Of a stretch of DNA of 33,406 nucleotides, positions 14,098 through 22,224 are shown one piece after another (the stretch's first letter is position 1; the number at the start of each line of letters is the position of its first letter). The stretch covers positions 1 to 33,406 of the forward strand of contig JAQVOQ010000002.1 of the NCBI GenBank assembly GCA_028702545.1, given 5' to 3'. This DNA comes from Clostridia bacterium (GTDB lineage: Bacteria > Bacillota > Clostridia > Christensenellales > UBA1242). The position numbers were made by a program, and so were the translations under genes. Under the pieces are notes generated by a model that saw only the letters and a list, made by a program, of their open reading frames with translations, did no database searches and was not told the origin of the DNA.

Positions 14098-14943
14098 TTA
14101 ATTATTGCCGCCAGCATTTTGACCATAAGGTGGGCCAGCAATATTATTTATAATCCTATTGATTATTTCTGTTACTGCAACGCTTGAGGCCTCTGCATTT
14201 AGCAGTTTATATAATTCCATCATGTTCATACTAGCTAAATATTCTTCATGTCCTAAAAGCGTTGGAAACCTGTTTATTATTTTTTTGATGTAACAATATT
14301 TTGCGGGAGTAACATTTATATTTTGCTCAAAATGTTGTTTTAAGGCATTAAATTCTTCTATTGCCTCTTCATCATACTCTTCTACAATAATATTTCCATT
14401 AAGTCCATTGCTATTTAAATATGTGTTTACCATTGCTTGCAAATTATTTTTATAAGCATTTTCAACATTTTTATTTTTATTTTTTACAGAAAGCATTATT
14501 GCATTTTCAAAAGAATTTTGTAAGTAGCCATCATTTTGTGCTTTTGTAAGCACTGCATTTAAGGCAAGGTTATAGTTTAATCCAGGCAAAGTTAAGCCGG
14601 CTAAGAAAGTTGCTCCGTCGTCATTTATACCAGTTGCTCCAACTACAATCGCATCTGAGTTTAATGTTAATTCAATGCTTGGATTAATATCAAGTGTAAG
14701 CGTAGTATAAGCAGATTCAAGATTTGGCATAAGTGCGTTAAACATAACAAAAGCTATTAATACGAATGCCATAACAGCGGGTACAAGCCTAAAAACTAGT
14801 GAGCGTTTTGACGCCTTAGCTTTTGCTAGTTGATTACTCATTACAACAATGTCGGACTTTTGTCTAACTTTATCTATTACATCGGGTATGGGTAGTGAGT
14901 TTAATTCAATATTTAATTGTTTTATTAATTGTTTTTTATTCAT
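14098..14943 (-). CDS. Membrane anti-sigma factor with RsgI middle domain
   Basis: A 281-residue single-pass membrane protein. The first 50 residues (with PIPDVIDKVRQKSD) are cytosolic and should bind the sigma factor; one helix spans about 53-71. The outside part starts with LTLDINPSIELTLN and then ATGINDDGATF, the signature of the RsgI middle domain. A segment YIKKIINRFPT-LL-GHEEYLASM-NMMELYKLL follows, as in RsgI-type proteins. The tail is rich in Gly, Asn and Pro. It overlaps the upstream sigma gene by eight bases, the usual arrangement of cognate sigma and anti-sigma pairs. There is no cellulose-binding or other sensory C-terminal domain. The signal sensed is unknown. Confidence 0.82.
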   Translation of the reverse strand: MNKKQLIKQLNIELNSLPIPDVIDKVRQKSDIVVMSNQLAKAKASKRSLVFRLVPAVMAFVLIAFVMFNALMPNLESAYTTLTLDINPSIELTLNSDAIVVGATGINDDGATFLAGLTLPGLNYNLALNAVLTKAQNDGYLQNSFENAIMLSVKNKNKNVENAYKNNLQAMVNTYLNSNGLNGNIIVEEYDEEAIEEFNALKQHFEQNINVTPAKYCYIKKIINRFPTLLGHEEYLASMNMMELYKLLNAEASSVAVTEIINRIINNIAGPPYGQNAGGNN

Positions 14944-15463
14944 TACCCTTAACCTCCTTTTGTAATTTTTTAATGGCTTTACTGTAAATCCATAATACAG
15001 TTCCTAAGGGTTTGTCTAATTGAGTAGCAATTTCTCTATGTTTATATCCTAAAGTATATAGGGTCACCACCTGTCTTTCTTCAAAGTCTAATATTGTAAG
15101 CAATTTTTTTAAGAGCATATTATTTATCATACTGTCTTCATTACTTGAACTAAATAGATACTCATTTTCAACTTCATCTGTAATAATTTCTCTCTTTCTT
15201 CTATTATATGTATTTATTGCTATATTGCGAGAAAGGCTCATTATCCAAGCTTGTGCATTTGTATTTGCTCTATATTGGCCAATAGTTTTCCTTATTTTAA
15301 TATATGCGTCTTGCATTAATTCTTCCGCTATACCATAGTCTTTTATTATTGAAAATATAACAAAGAAAACCTGCTTTTTTGTTTGATTATAAACTGTTTC
15401 AAAAGCTTGTTCGTCACCTGTTTGCATTTTTTGCATATTTTGTTCTAATAGTTGCTTATCCAA
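14936..15463 (-). CDS. ECF-type RNA polymerase sigma factor
   Basis: A 175-residue sigma-70 family factor with only regions 2 and 4. Region 2 holds AEELMQDAYIKIRK and AWIMSLSRNIAINTYNRRKRE; region 4 holds FEERQVVTLYTLGYKHREIA and GTVLWIYSKAIKKLQKE. Such factors direct polymerase to a small regulon and are held by a membrane anti-sigma factor, here the overlapping downstream gene. A sigma-A type promoter (15497-15525) precedes it; I see no obvious autoregulatory ECF promoter. Likely targets include the two genes upstream at 15656-17874, one of which also carries an RsgI middle domain. That link is inference from position. Confidence 0.92.
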   Translation of the reverse strand: MDKQLLEQNMQKMQTGDEQAFETVYNQTKKQVFFVIFSIIKDYGIAEELMQDAYIKIRKTIGQYRANTNAQAWIMSLSRNIAINTYNRRKREIITDEVENEYLFSSSNEDSMINNMLLKKLLTILDFEERQVVTLYTLGYKHREIATQLDKPLGTVLWIYSKAIKKLQKEVKGNE

Positions 15464-15496
15464 TTGTTTTATCCTTTGTTACTTTACTTTAATGAT

Positions 15497-15525
15497 ATTC
15501 TATCAAAACATTAAATTCTTAACAA
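15497..15525 (-). promoter_or_regulatory. Promoter of the sigma/anti-sigma operon
   Basis: Minus-strand TTGTTA (15520-15525), 17 bases, then TAGAAT (15497-15502). Confidence 0.7.
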
Positions 15526-15597
15526 ACAAATAACATACAAAACTTTTGTTACACTAATAATAACAATCAAAATGAAGTGTTTATTGGTAAAACTATT

Positions 15598-15624
15598 AAA
15601 AAGCCACATAAAATGCAGCTTTTT
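15598..15624 (-). terminator. Terminator of the membrane coiled-coil gene
   Basis: 12-bp stem with two G-U pairs and a 3-base loop, with T5 on the minus strand. It separates the RsgI-like gene from the sigma factor operon. Confidence 0.75.
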
Positions 15625-15655
15625 AAAGGATAAAACAAAATGTTAATTTGTATTG

Positions 15656-16900
15656 TTATGGTCTATTAGTTTGCCAAGTAGCTTGGATAGAATCTAAAAT
15701 GCTATCTATTTGCTCTTCGGTTAAATTGTTTTGAAAGTTTTTCCACTGAGCCTTTACTTGTTCTGATCTTTCAACTTTATTTGCTTGCCAATCTTCATAT
15801 TTATCTAATGCTGCACCTTTTTTTGTTTGTGCTTGAAGTTGCAAAGTATTTAAATATAGTTGTCTTGCACCAAGTGTTGATTGTAACTCGCTTAGTGTAA
15901 TATTAAGTGTAGCAATTTGATTTGTTAGTAAAACAACTTCTGCTTGCAAGTCACTAGCCGTTAATTCAGCCGTAGCAATTTGAGTAGTTATGCTTACTAT
16001 TTCAGTTTCTAAATCAGTAACAGCTAATTGATTTGCAGCAAGTTGAGTGTCATAAATTGCTAAATCTTCAACCGTATATTCTGTCGTATCAATAGCTTCA
16101 AAATTTACAAGTTCAGCTTGTGCTAATATTAAACTTGCATTAGCCGCATCTAATGTAGCATTAAGTGTAATAACTTCGTCTTGTGCTAGTATTAAATTTG
16201 CGTTAGCCGAATTTAATGTAAGATTAAGCGCATCAATTTGAGTTTGAGTCGCAATAATTTGTGAATCTAAATATTCAATATAACTTTCAACTTCTCTAGC
16301 ACCTCTTAACATATCCATCATATCTTTTACTGATAAGTTAAGGGCTTGTTCTGTTGTTACATCAGGATAAACGGCTTGAATACTCCTAATTAATTTTAGG
16401 TTTCCAGCGCCTACTCCTAAAGTTTCTGCCTCTGCGATAATGTCAGCCATATCAAGGTCTGTCATTATCACTCCATAAATACCATTGTTTTTGAAAAAGT
16501 TTTCTAAATGAGTTTTAACCCTATCTCTAAGCCTAGCTTGTAGTCTTATATTTTGAGATTCTAGTACGGTTGTAATTGTAATCGCATTAGGATCATCCGC
16601 TAAAGCTTCTGGGTCTAAGTAGCCATATTCTATGGCAAGTTCTACAATTCTCTCAGTAGCTTCTTCAATGCTTAAACCGATTAAATTATCAACCTCTCCT
16701 AGTAAAATTGTTTCGCCATCATCATTTGCTGCTGTTACGCTAACAACCTCGTTCGCGCCGTCAGTTACAAATTGTACACTTGGGTTAATGTCTACGCTAA
16801 CGTATGCCATAACTGAACCTATATTAGAGTTAAATACATAACCATAAAGTAAGCCTGTAATTAAAACCATAGGCAATATAATTGCTAATATTTTTTTCAT
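15656..16900 (-). CDS. Membrane-anchored RsgI-middle-domain protein with long coiled coil
   Basis: A 414-residue protein. A short cytosolic start (MKK) and a hydrophobic helix at about 4-26 lead to VSVDINPSVQFVTD and TAANDDGETILL, the RsgI middle-domain signature, then a segment KLIRSIQAVYPDVTT-EQALNLSVKDMMDMLR shared with the anti-sigma protein at 14098. Residues about 205-360 are a long Ala/Leu/Thr-rich coiled coil with internal near-repeats (SANANLILAQ / DAANASLILAQ). The C-terminal 50 residues are basic and Gln/Trp-containing. Unlike RsgI it has no cytosolic sigma-binding domain. The start at 16900 is chosen because GGAGG lies eight bases upstream; an ATG at 16915 contains that site. It may be an envelope partner of the anti-sigma factor. 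Confidence 0.75.
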   Translation of the reverse strand: MKKILAIILPMVLITGLLYGYVFNSNIGSVMAYVSVDINPSVQFVTDGANEVVSVTAANDDGETILLGEVDNLIGLSIEEATERIVELAIEYGYLDPEALADDPNAITITTVLESQNIRLQARLRDRVKTHLENFFKNNGIYGVIMTDLDMADIIAEAETLGVGAGNLKLIRSIQAVYPDVTTEQALNLSVKDMMDMLRGAREVESYIEYLDSQIIATQTQIDALNLTLNSANANLILAQDEVITLNATLDAANASLILAQAELVNFEAIDTTEYTVEDLAIYDTQLAANQLAVTDLETEIVSITTQIATAELTASDLQAEVVLLTNQIATLNITLSELQSTLGARQLYLNTLQLQAQTKKGAALDKYEDWQANKVERSEQVKAQWKNFQNNLTEEQIDSILDSIQATWQTNRP

Positions 16901-16930
16901 AATAATTTCCTCCATATTTTTATTTTTTTA

Positions 16931-16960
16931 GTCTACGAACAATAAAACCATCTCAACATA
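16931..16960 (-). promoter_or_regulatory. Possible alternative-sigma promoter of the RsgI-like coiled-coil gene
   Basis: Minus-strand CGTA (16934-16937) lies about 30 bases before the start codon, and no good sigma-A -10 box is visible there. The gene at 17874 has CGAA at a comparable place (17903-17906). CGWA is the -10 type of many ECF and SigI factors. The -35 regions (both with TGTT) are not convincing. Confidence 0.25.
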
Positions 16961-16988
16961 GTTTTTATTGGCAATATTAAAAAAATAA

Positions 16989-17019
16989 TAAAAAACCCGA
17001 TAAATGATCAGGCTTTTTA
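16989..17019 (-). terminator. Terminator of the exported coiled-coil gene
   Basis: A 12-bp hairpin including AGCCTGAT/ATCGGGTT (two G-U pairs), 5-base loop, and T6 on the minus strand. Confidence 0.8.
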
Positions 17020-17031
17020 TTTTAGAAGTAT

Positions 17032-17874
17032 TTAATTTTGAAGAAATTGTATTCCATATTTAATTCTATATTGATTACTTAAAGTTTCACTAATTCTTAT
17101 TGTGGCTTTAACTTTATTCATTTTTTGTGTCATTGCTCGGTACTCTTTACTTACTTGTAACATTGATTCATTAAGTTCAACTAGTGATGTTTCTAAGGCA
17201 TCAATCTCAGCATAGTAAGCAGTTAATTCTTCTTCTGTATAAGTAGTAGTATCTGTTTCATAAAGAGTTGCAAGTTGAGTCTCTATTTGAGTGATTTGTT
17301 CATCAAACTTTATCATGTGCATTTCATTTTTATAAAGTTCGCCTTGCTGTAAACCTGCTGCCTTTTCATAAAAAGAAAAAGTTTTTTCTGCAAAAATTTC
17401 CTCAGCTGTATTGTTATATTGGAGTTGTTTTCTGGTTTGAAATTGTTCTCTTGCCATAATGCCCTCGGTTAGTTGCATGCGTAGTTGAGTCATTACTTTT
17501 AATGCTTCAAAATCAGCAATTTGAGTTTCTAATTCAGCAATTTGAGCGTTGTAAGCGACTAGTTCCTCTTCAGTATAGTTTGTAATGTCTCTTGCTAACA
17601 ACTCGTCCAAACTTGCTTGAAGGATTAAAAGTTCAGCATAAGTTTGAGTTTGTTGATTTAAGTAATAATTCAATTTTTGCATAGCAGATAAATTTTTTAC
17701 CTCTTCCTCTTCTTCTAGTAACCCTTTTTTCTTTTTCTGTTTGTTAATACCATTTTGAGACTGACCGCTCATGTAAGCAGTGTTTGTCATAGTTTGTTCA
17801 GCAGCAATCATTGGTGTAGCAACTGCACCACCTGCAAAAACGACTGGCAATAACAATGATAACAATATTTTCAT
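17032..17874 (-). CDS. Exported coiled-coil protein
   Basis: A 280-residue protein with a clear signal peptide (MKILLSLLLPVVFAGGAVA, cleavage probably near residue 20-26). The mature part begins with a Lys cluster followed by a Glu cluster (KQKKKK, LLEEEEE), then is almost wholly helical. Two copies of a module occur: D-IT-NYTEEELVAYNAQIAELE and D-TT-TYTEEELTAYYAEIDALE. A third related copy lies in the adjacent protein at 15656. The start at 17874 is chosen because GGAGG lies seven bases upstream; ATG 17898 has none. No family is recognised. Its position and the shared module suggest it works in the envelope with its neighbour and the sigma/anti-sigma pair. Confidence 0.72.
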   Translation of the reverse strand: MKILLSLLLPVVFAGGAVATPMIAAEQTMTNTAYMSGQSQNGINKQKKKKGLLEEEEEVKNLSAMQKLNYYLNQQTQTYAELLILQASLDELLARDITNYTEEELVAYNAQIAELETQIADFEALKVMTQLRMQLTEGIMAREQFQTRKQLQYNNTAEEIFAEKTFSFYEKAAGLQQGELYKNEMHMIKFDEQITQIETQLATLYETDTTTYTEEELTAYYAEIDALETSLVELNESMLQVSKEYRAMTQKMNKVKATIRISETLSNQYRIKYGIQFLQN

Positions 17875-17895
17875 TTTTTTACCTCCATATTTTTT

Positions 17896-17910
17896 CATAC
17901 TTTTCGTATG
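17896..17910. repeat. Small inverted repeat in the leader of the coiled-coil gene
   Basis: CATAC and GTATG flank TTTTC; on the minus strand the loop includes the possible CGAA -10 element. It may be an operator or chance in AT-rich DNA. Confidence 0.3.
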
Positions 17911-18004
17911 TACTAATCATTAAACAATTTAAAAGCTAATTTTATTGTTAAAATATTAAAAAAAATTTTATTTTTAAAAAGTAGCAAAGAACGCTCAATA
18001 TACT

Positions 18005-18033
18005 TTGAGTTTTTTACCTTTGTTAGGTATAAT
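18005..18033 (+). promoter_or_regulatory. Promoter of the GLUG-repeat gene
   Basis: TTGAGT (18005-18010), 17 bases, then TATAAT (18028-18033). Confidence 0.8.
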
Positions 18034-18078
18034 AAAAGTATATATAATGTTTTTAAATTTTAAAGGTGAAGGTGCTTT

Positions 18079-19905
18079 ATGAACTCAAACACAAGAATAA
18101 GACAAATATTTTTATTTTCTTTAATAATTATGTTTTTTGTTGCAGGATTTTTTAATTTCTTAGTTAACAATAATTTGGTTGTTAGAGCATGGGACGGTGT
18201 GGTTAGTTCAACTCCCGTTGGAGCGGGTACGGAGGAAAGCCCTTATCTAATTTCAACAGCTGAAGAACTTTTTTGGTTAAGCACAGAAACTAACGAAGGT
18301 AATTTTTTAGGTGGCGAGTATTTTAAACTTACCGCTAATATTAACCTAGAAGATTATGAATGGCAACCAATTGGCGACTATGGTTCAGGAGACAGTACGA
18401 CGGCTTTTAGTGGCAACTTTGATGGCGACAACTTTACTGTTTATAATTTTAGCTTTAGAGATGATGAAAATATATTTCAGTATAGCGGTTTATTTGGTTA
18501 TGTTTATTCAGCGACTATAGAAAATTTAAAAGTTAAACAAATAGATTTGGACCTAGACTTAACTAATTATAATAATGATTTATATGCTGGAGCGCTAGCA
18601 GGATATGTAACTAGCTCTACGATATCCAATATTATAAGCGATGGAACGATAGATGTGTCAAATGGAACTCAAGCAGTTTATGCTGGTGGTATAGTTGGCT
18701 TATGTGAAAATTCAAGTTTAGAAATTTTACAAAATTTAGTAATAATAATTACAAATCAAGTTGCTGATGTTTATGCTGGAGGTTTAGTTGGCAAAACAAA
18801 TTATGCAACAATTGAAAAAAGTTATAACGATGATGCAATTATAATTAACTCAATAAATTCAGCCTTTGTCGGCGGACTAGTAGGTGAGGCCAGTCAAACA
18901 AATTTTCTAAAAGTTTATAACGATAAAAATATATCTGTTACAAGCGATATGATAAATGTTGGGGGACTAGTAGGTCTTTTGTCTAGCGATGCACTTAGTG
19001 AGGTTATTAACACGACTAAGTTTGTTTATAATAGAGGAACAATTATACTATCAGCTTTAGACGAACTAGAGGCCAATTTATTTATAGGTGGTTTAGTAGG
19101 ACAAACAACAGAAGATAACACAATTAGTTATGCCTATAATGCTGGACAAATAGGAGATGGAACGCTAGATGTAATAAATAAAGGCTCCCTTGTCGGCGCG
19201 TTAAACGCAATAGATGCAAGTGTTATGTATAGTTATTATGATAGAGAAAAAGCAGATTTTGGAGTAGATGGCATTGGTATAAATAGCGGAACTATTACAG
19301 ATGTTTACGATTTATCAACTACTAATATGCAATATTCTTACAGTTATGAAGGTGGCACAGAATGGAATTTTAATGATATTTGGAGAATGGCAACCAATCT
19401 TAATAGCAGATATCCAATACTAAGATATGTGGGCAACTACGCCGTGCAAGTTCAAACAGCGGGGTCTGGTACTGTTAGTTCAACAGGATTAAACTTTTAC
19501 AAAGTTGGTTACAGTCAAATATATACAATTGTGGCCAAAGAAGGTTGTCAAATTAAACAAATAATTTATCAAAATGAAATACTAAGTGAATATGCGGGAA
19601 GAACGAACCTAAACTTTACGGTAGAAAGCGATGGGTCTTATTCGCCGTCTACAATTAACTTGGCTGTTGAATTTGAAACGATTCCTTTTTATAAAACTAG
19701 CAGATTTTACTTTTTATTAGGCGTTGGATTACTTATTCTACTCATGATTGTTGGAACAATAATAATTAATTACAGATACGCAATTAAAATGGATAAAATA
19801 ATGGAAGAAAAGAAAAAAGGAATAAATATAGATGCAGTAGTTGAAAAGAACACTAAAAAATCAGAAGAACCAAAAAAGAAAGAAGAACCAAAAAAGAAAG
19901 AATAA
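18079..19905 (+). CDS. Surface protein with GLUG-type repeats
   Basis: A 608-residue membrane-anchored extracellular protein. A signal/anchor helix spans about 10-30. Residues 48-125 have the typical entry module (GTEESPYLISTAEEL, then F-x-GNFDGDNFTVYNF). At least eight GLUG-like repeats follow (e.g. YSGLFGYVYSATIENL, YAGGLVGKTNYATIEKSY, FIGGLVGQTTEDNTISYAY), predicted to form a beta-solenoid. A beta domain (about 450-540) precedes a membrane helix (about 547-569) and a Lys-rich cytosolic tail with a duplicated EEPKKK element. Such repeats occur in adhesins and M26 peptidase N-termini, but no peptidase domain is present. An adhesin or envelope scaffold role is inferred. AAGGTGAAGG precedes the ATG. 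Single-gene unit. Confidence 0.85.
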   Translation: MNSNTRIRQIFLFSLIIMFFVAGFFNFLVNNNLVVRAWDGVVSSTPVGAGTEESPYLISTAEELFWLSTETNEGNFLGGEYFKLTANINLEDYEWQPIGDYGSGDSTTAFSGNFDGDNFTVYNFSFRDDENIFQYSGLFGYVYSATIENLKVKQIDLDLDLTNYNNDLYAGALAGYVTSSTISNIISDGTIDVSNGTQAVYAGGIVGLCENSSLEILQNLVIIITNQVADVYAGGLVGKTNYATIEKSYNDDAIIINSINSAFVGGLVGEASQTNFLKVYNDKNISVTSDMINVGGLVGLLSSDALSEVINTTKFVYNRGTIILSALDELEANLFIGGLVGQTTEDNTISYAYNAGQIGDGTLDVINKGSLVGALNAIDASVMYSYYDREKADFGVDGIGINSGTITDVYDLSTTNMQYSYSYEGGTEWNFNDIWRMATNLNSRYPILRYVGNYAVQVQTAGSGTVSSTGLNFYKVGYSQIYTIVAKEGCQIKQIIYQNEILSEYAGRTNLNFTVESDGSYSPSTINLAVEFETIPFYKTSRFYFLLGVGLLILLMIVGTIIINYRYAIKMDKIMEEKKKGINIDAVVEKNTKKSEEPKKKEEPKKKE

Positions 19906-19921
19906 CTAAAAATTAAAAAAC

Positions 19922-19950
19922 AAAAAAACAGCCGTTATAGCTGTTTTTTT
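19922..19950. terminator. Bidirectional terminator
   Basis: 11-bp stem with ACAGC/GCTGT at its top (19922-19932, 19940-19950), between convergent genes. Confidence 0.87.
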
Positions 19951-19971
19951 TGTTTTAATTAATATTAATTA

Positions 19972-20802
19972 TTAAATTAATTTTTTTACTGCCTCAACTG
20001 TTTGAGTAAGCAGTGCAACGATAGTCATAGGTCCAACTCCACCGGGAACAGGAGTATAATAACTCGCTATATTTTCTACGCCCGTTAGGTCCACATCTCC
20101 AATATTGCCCCTATTATAGCCAGCATCTATTATAACGACGCCTTTTTTTAATTTTTTTGCTTTAATAAAATGAGCAATGCCCACGCAGGCAACCACAATG
20201 TCGGCTTGCTTTAATAATTCATCTAAGTTTCGAGTTTTGCTGTGAGCTATTGTGACTGTTGCATCGGCGTTAAGCAGTAAACTTGCAACAGGTTTTCCTA
20301 AAATTTGACTTCTGCCAATAACAAGCGCGTGTTTGCTTTGCACATTAATATTATAATGGTTAAGCAACATCATAATACCGAGCGGAGTTGCGGGCGCAAA
20401 AGCTTTTTGACCCATTGCAATTTTGCCATAACTCGCTGTATTTGTACCGTCCACATCTTTACTTATTAATATTTTGTTAAAGCAAACATCTTCGTCAATA
20501 TGCTTAGGAGTTGGATGTTGTAAAAGTATTCCGCATACATCTTTTTGTTTGTTTAACTCATCAATTTTTGCCATAAGTTCTTTTGTTGTAGTGTTTGCGG
20601 GCATTTTAACAAAAATTGAACCCATACCAATATCTTTACAGGCTTTAATTTTCATATTTACATAAACTTGGCTCGCTTCATCCTCACCAACCAAAATAGT
20701 TGCTAACTTTGGAACAAAAGCAATGTGACTTTTTAATTCTTCAATTTGATTTTTTAAATCAATTTTTATGTGACTTGCTAATTTTTTACCATCTAAAATC
20801 AT
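19972..20802 (-). CDS. folD: Bifunctional methylenetetrahydrofolate dehydrogenase/cyclohydrolase
   Basis: FolD interconverts 5,10-methylene-, methenyl- and 10-formyl-tetrahydrofolate for purine, Met-tRNA and one-carbon supply. The protein is 276 residues. The catalytic Y-x3-K is YVNMK (Tyr47, Lys51); GILLQHPTP, the NAD(P) site GRSQILGKP, and PVPGGVGPMT are all present. The start at ATG 20802 is chosen because AAGAGG lies eight bases upstream; a GTG two codons earlier overlaps that ribosome binding site. LGKP replaces the commoner VGKP. It is monocistronic and ends at a terminator shared with the GLUG gene. Confidence 0.96.
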   Translation of the reverse strand: MILDGKKLASHIKIDLKNQIEELKSHIAFVPKLATILVGEDEASQVYVNMKIKACKDIGMGSIFVKMPANTTTKELMAKIDELNKQKDVCGILLQHPTPKHIDEDVCFNKILISKDVDGTNTASYGKIAMGQKAFAPATPLGIMMLLNHYNINVQSKHALVIGRSQILGKPVASLLLNADATVTIAHSKTRNLDELLKQADIVVACVGIAHFIKAKKLKKGVVIIDAGYNRGNIGDVDLTGVENIASYYTPVPGGVGPMTIVALLTQTVEAVKKLI

Positions 20803-20886
20803 AAACACCTCTTAACATATAACACTATAATAACAAAATGTTGATTAAAAATCTATTAAAATATGAAGAATTATGTTAAAGGTACA

Positions 20887-20915
20887 TTGACTAATAATAT
20901 TAAAACTGTTAAAAT
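20887..20915 (+). promoter_or_regulatory. Promoter of the membrane FN3-like gene
   Basis: TTGACT (20887-20892), 17 bases, then TAAAAT (20910-20915). Confidence 0.78.
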
Positions 20916-20956
20916 TTATGTATACATTAAACAATAAAAATTTAAGGAAGCACTTT

Positions 20957-21406
20957 ATGAAAGAAAACAAGGCCAAAAGTTTTAAAAACATTGCTTTTAT
21001 GTTTGCAATGCTAATTTTTGTAGCCGTTGTTGCAAGTGTTACCTATGTTATTGTTTATAATAAACTTAAGCCGACCATGTTACTTGCACCAACAAACCTC
21101 GAATTACTTGAAGGCAATGAACTATCTTGGGATGAGGTTGCACATGCCGATAGTTACAGCGTGCAAATACTAAACCGAACAATTAATCATACTGTTACAA
21201 TTTATGTTTACGATACGATGTATACTTTAAATGCGTTGCAAAAAATAGTTTACGATATTTCAGACGAGATTGAAACAAATAGCAATTATTCAATTGCGGT
21301 AAAAGCGAACTCTAACACGATAGAAAATTCTGGCTATTGCAACGCTTATGAATTGCAACAAGTCAACCCAGAAGAAGATATTAATCCGTATATTCCAGAA
21401 GAATAA
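20957..21406 (+). CDS. Membrane-anchored protein with one fibronectin-III-like domain
   Basis: A 149-residue protein. The N-terminus is basic, followed by one hydrophobic helix at about 14-36. The outside part, APTNLELLEGNELSWDEV then ADSYSVQILN and SNYSIAVKANS, has the strand pattern of a fibronectin type III domain (the Trp of LSW and the Tyr of YSV are its landmarks). The last 20 residues are acidic and Pro-containing. ATG 20957 follows AAGGAAG by six bases; an upstream in-frame ATG at 20918 lies only two bases after the -10 box and is rejected. Function unknown; single-gene unit. Confidence 0.75.
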   Translation: MKENKAKSFKNIAFMFAMLIFVAVVASVTYVIVYNKLKPTMLLAPTNLELLEGNELSWDEVAHADSYSVQILNRTINHTVTIYVYDTMYTLNALQKIVYDISDEIETNSNYSIAVKANSNTIENSGYCNAYELQQVNPEEDINPYIPEE

Positions 21407-21431
21407 AAAAACTGTAATTATTACAGTTTTT
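21405..21431. terminator. Bidirectional terminator
   Basis: 12-bp perfect hairpin AAAAAACTGTAA with its complement and a 3-base loop. It overlaps the stop codons of both convergent genes by a base or two. Confidence 0.87.
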
Positions 21432-21928
21432 TATTTGAATTTCTCTGCTATTACCATTTCGCTAAGTGAAGGTATTTTATGGAAACTAGGTGCAGTAAAG
21501 TCATAATAACCTAAGGCGACAAGCCCCATTAAATACAGGTCATTTGGCGCTTTTAACAAGGCACTTATCTCTTTTGAATAAGGTTCGCCGTAAGTCGCTT
21601 GCCAGCAAACTCCAACATTATAATAGTTGGCGGCAATAAGCATCGCTTCTATTGCTGCAGAAGTATATTCTATTTTAAATTTATTATCTTTACTAAAAAA
21701 AGCAATTAGTATGTTTGCATCACTAATACAATCTATATTACACAGCTCACTTATGTTTTTTTTAAGGGGTTTGTTTTTTATTACAACAAATTTCCAGTCC
21801 TGAGCGTAATTTCTAGTAGGGGTGACGCGGGCACAATTTAATATTTCTGCAATTATGTCGCTCGGTATGTCTTTATTATTAAAAGTTGTCACGCTCTTTC
21901 TGTTTTTTATTAAATAAAGTGCATCCAT
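21431..21928 (-). CDS. Nitroreductase family protein
   Basis: A 165-residue FMN-dependent oxidoreductase-type protein. The N-terminal KNRKSVTTFNNKDIP (8-22) is the phosphate-binding R-x-S motif of the family. ARVTPTRNYAQDWKFVVI follows (usually A-PSA-N-QPW), and GVCWQATYG at about 109-117 precedes LMGLVALGYYD. At 165 residues it is short for the family (170-220). ATG 21928 has AAAGGAGG at good spacing; the frame is open for 26 more codons upstream without a ribosome binding site. Substrate unknown. Confidence 0.9.
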   Translation of the reverse strand: MDALYLIKNRKSVTTFNNKDIPSDIIAEILNCARVTPTRNYAQDWKFVVIKNKPLKKNISELCNIDCISDANILIAFFSKDNKFKIEYTSAAIEAMLIAANYYNVGVCWQATYGEPYSKEISALLKAPNDLYLMGLVALGYYDFTAPSFHKIPSLSEMVIAEKFK

Positions 21929-22153
21929 AATAACCTCCTTTAAAAAATAAACATCTTTTACATCATATAAGTAAAAAATGTTAGCAAAGTCATAATGCAA
22001 AAACATATCCTTTGTTTTATTATTTTATATACTTACATTATATAGTATATTATCTAATTTTAAAAATAATTTTATATACTTTTGTCAATTTAAAAAAGAG
22101 TTTGTATATAACTTTTATGTTTAATTTAAAAAACCTATTATTTGTTTATCTAT

Positions 22154-22183
22154 TTGACAAACAGCCTCGCTATGTGCTATTTT
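22154..22183 (+). promoter_or_regulatory. Promoter of pheST
   Basis: TTGACA (22154-22159), 18 bases, then TATTTT (22178-22183) with an extended TG-C just before it. The transcript would start near 22190, ahead of the T-box leader. Confidence 0.65.
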
Positions 22184-22224
22184 TATTAAATAGTATTAAT
22201 ATAAAAACTGTGAATATGTTTTAG

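Noticed and set aside
22012..22224. Open frame of 70 codons before the T-box
   Set aside because: AT-driven Leu/Tyr/Phe-rich text without a ribosome binding site, ending where the pheST promoter and T-box leader begin.
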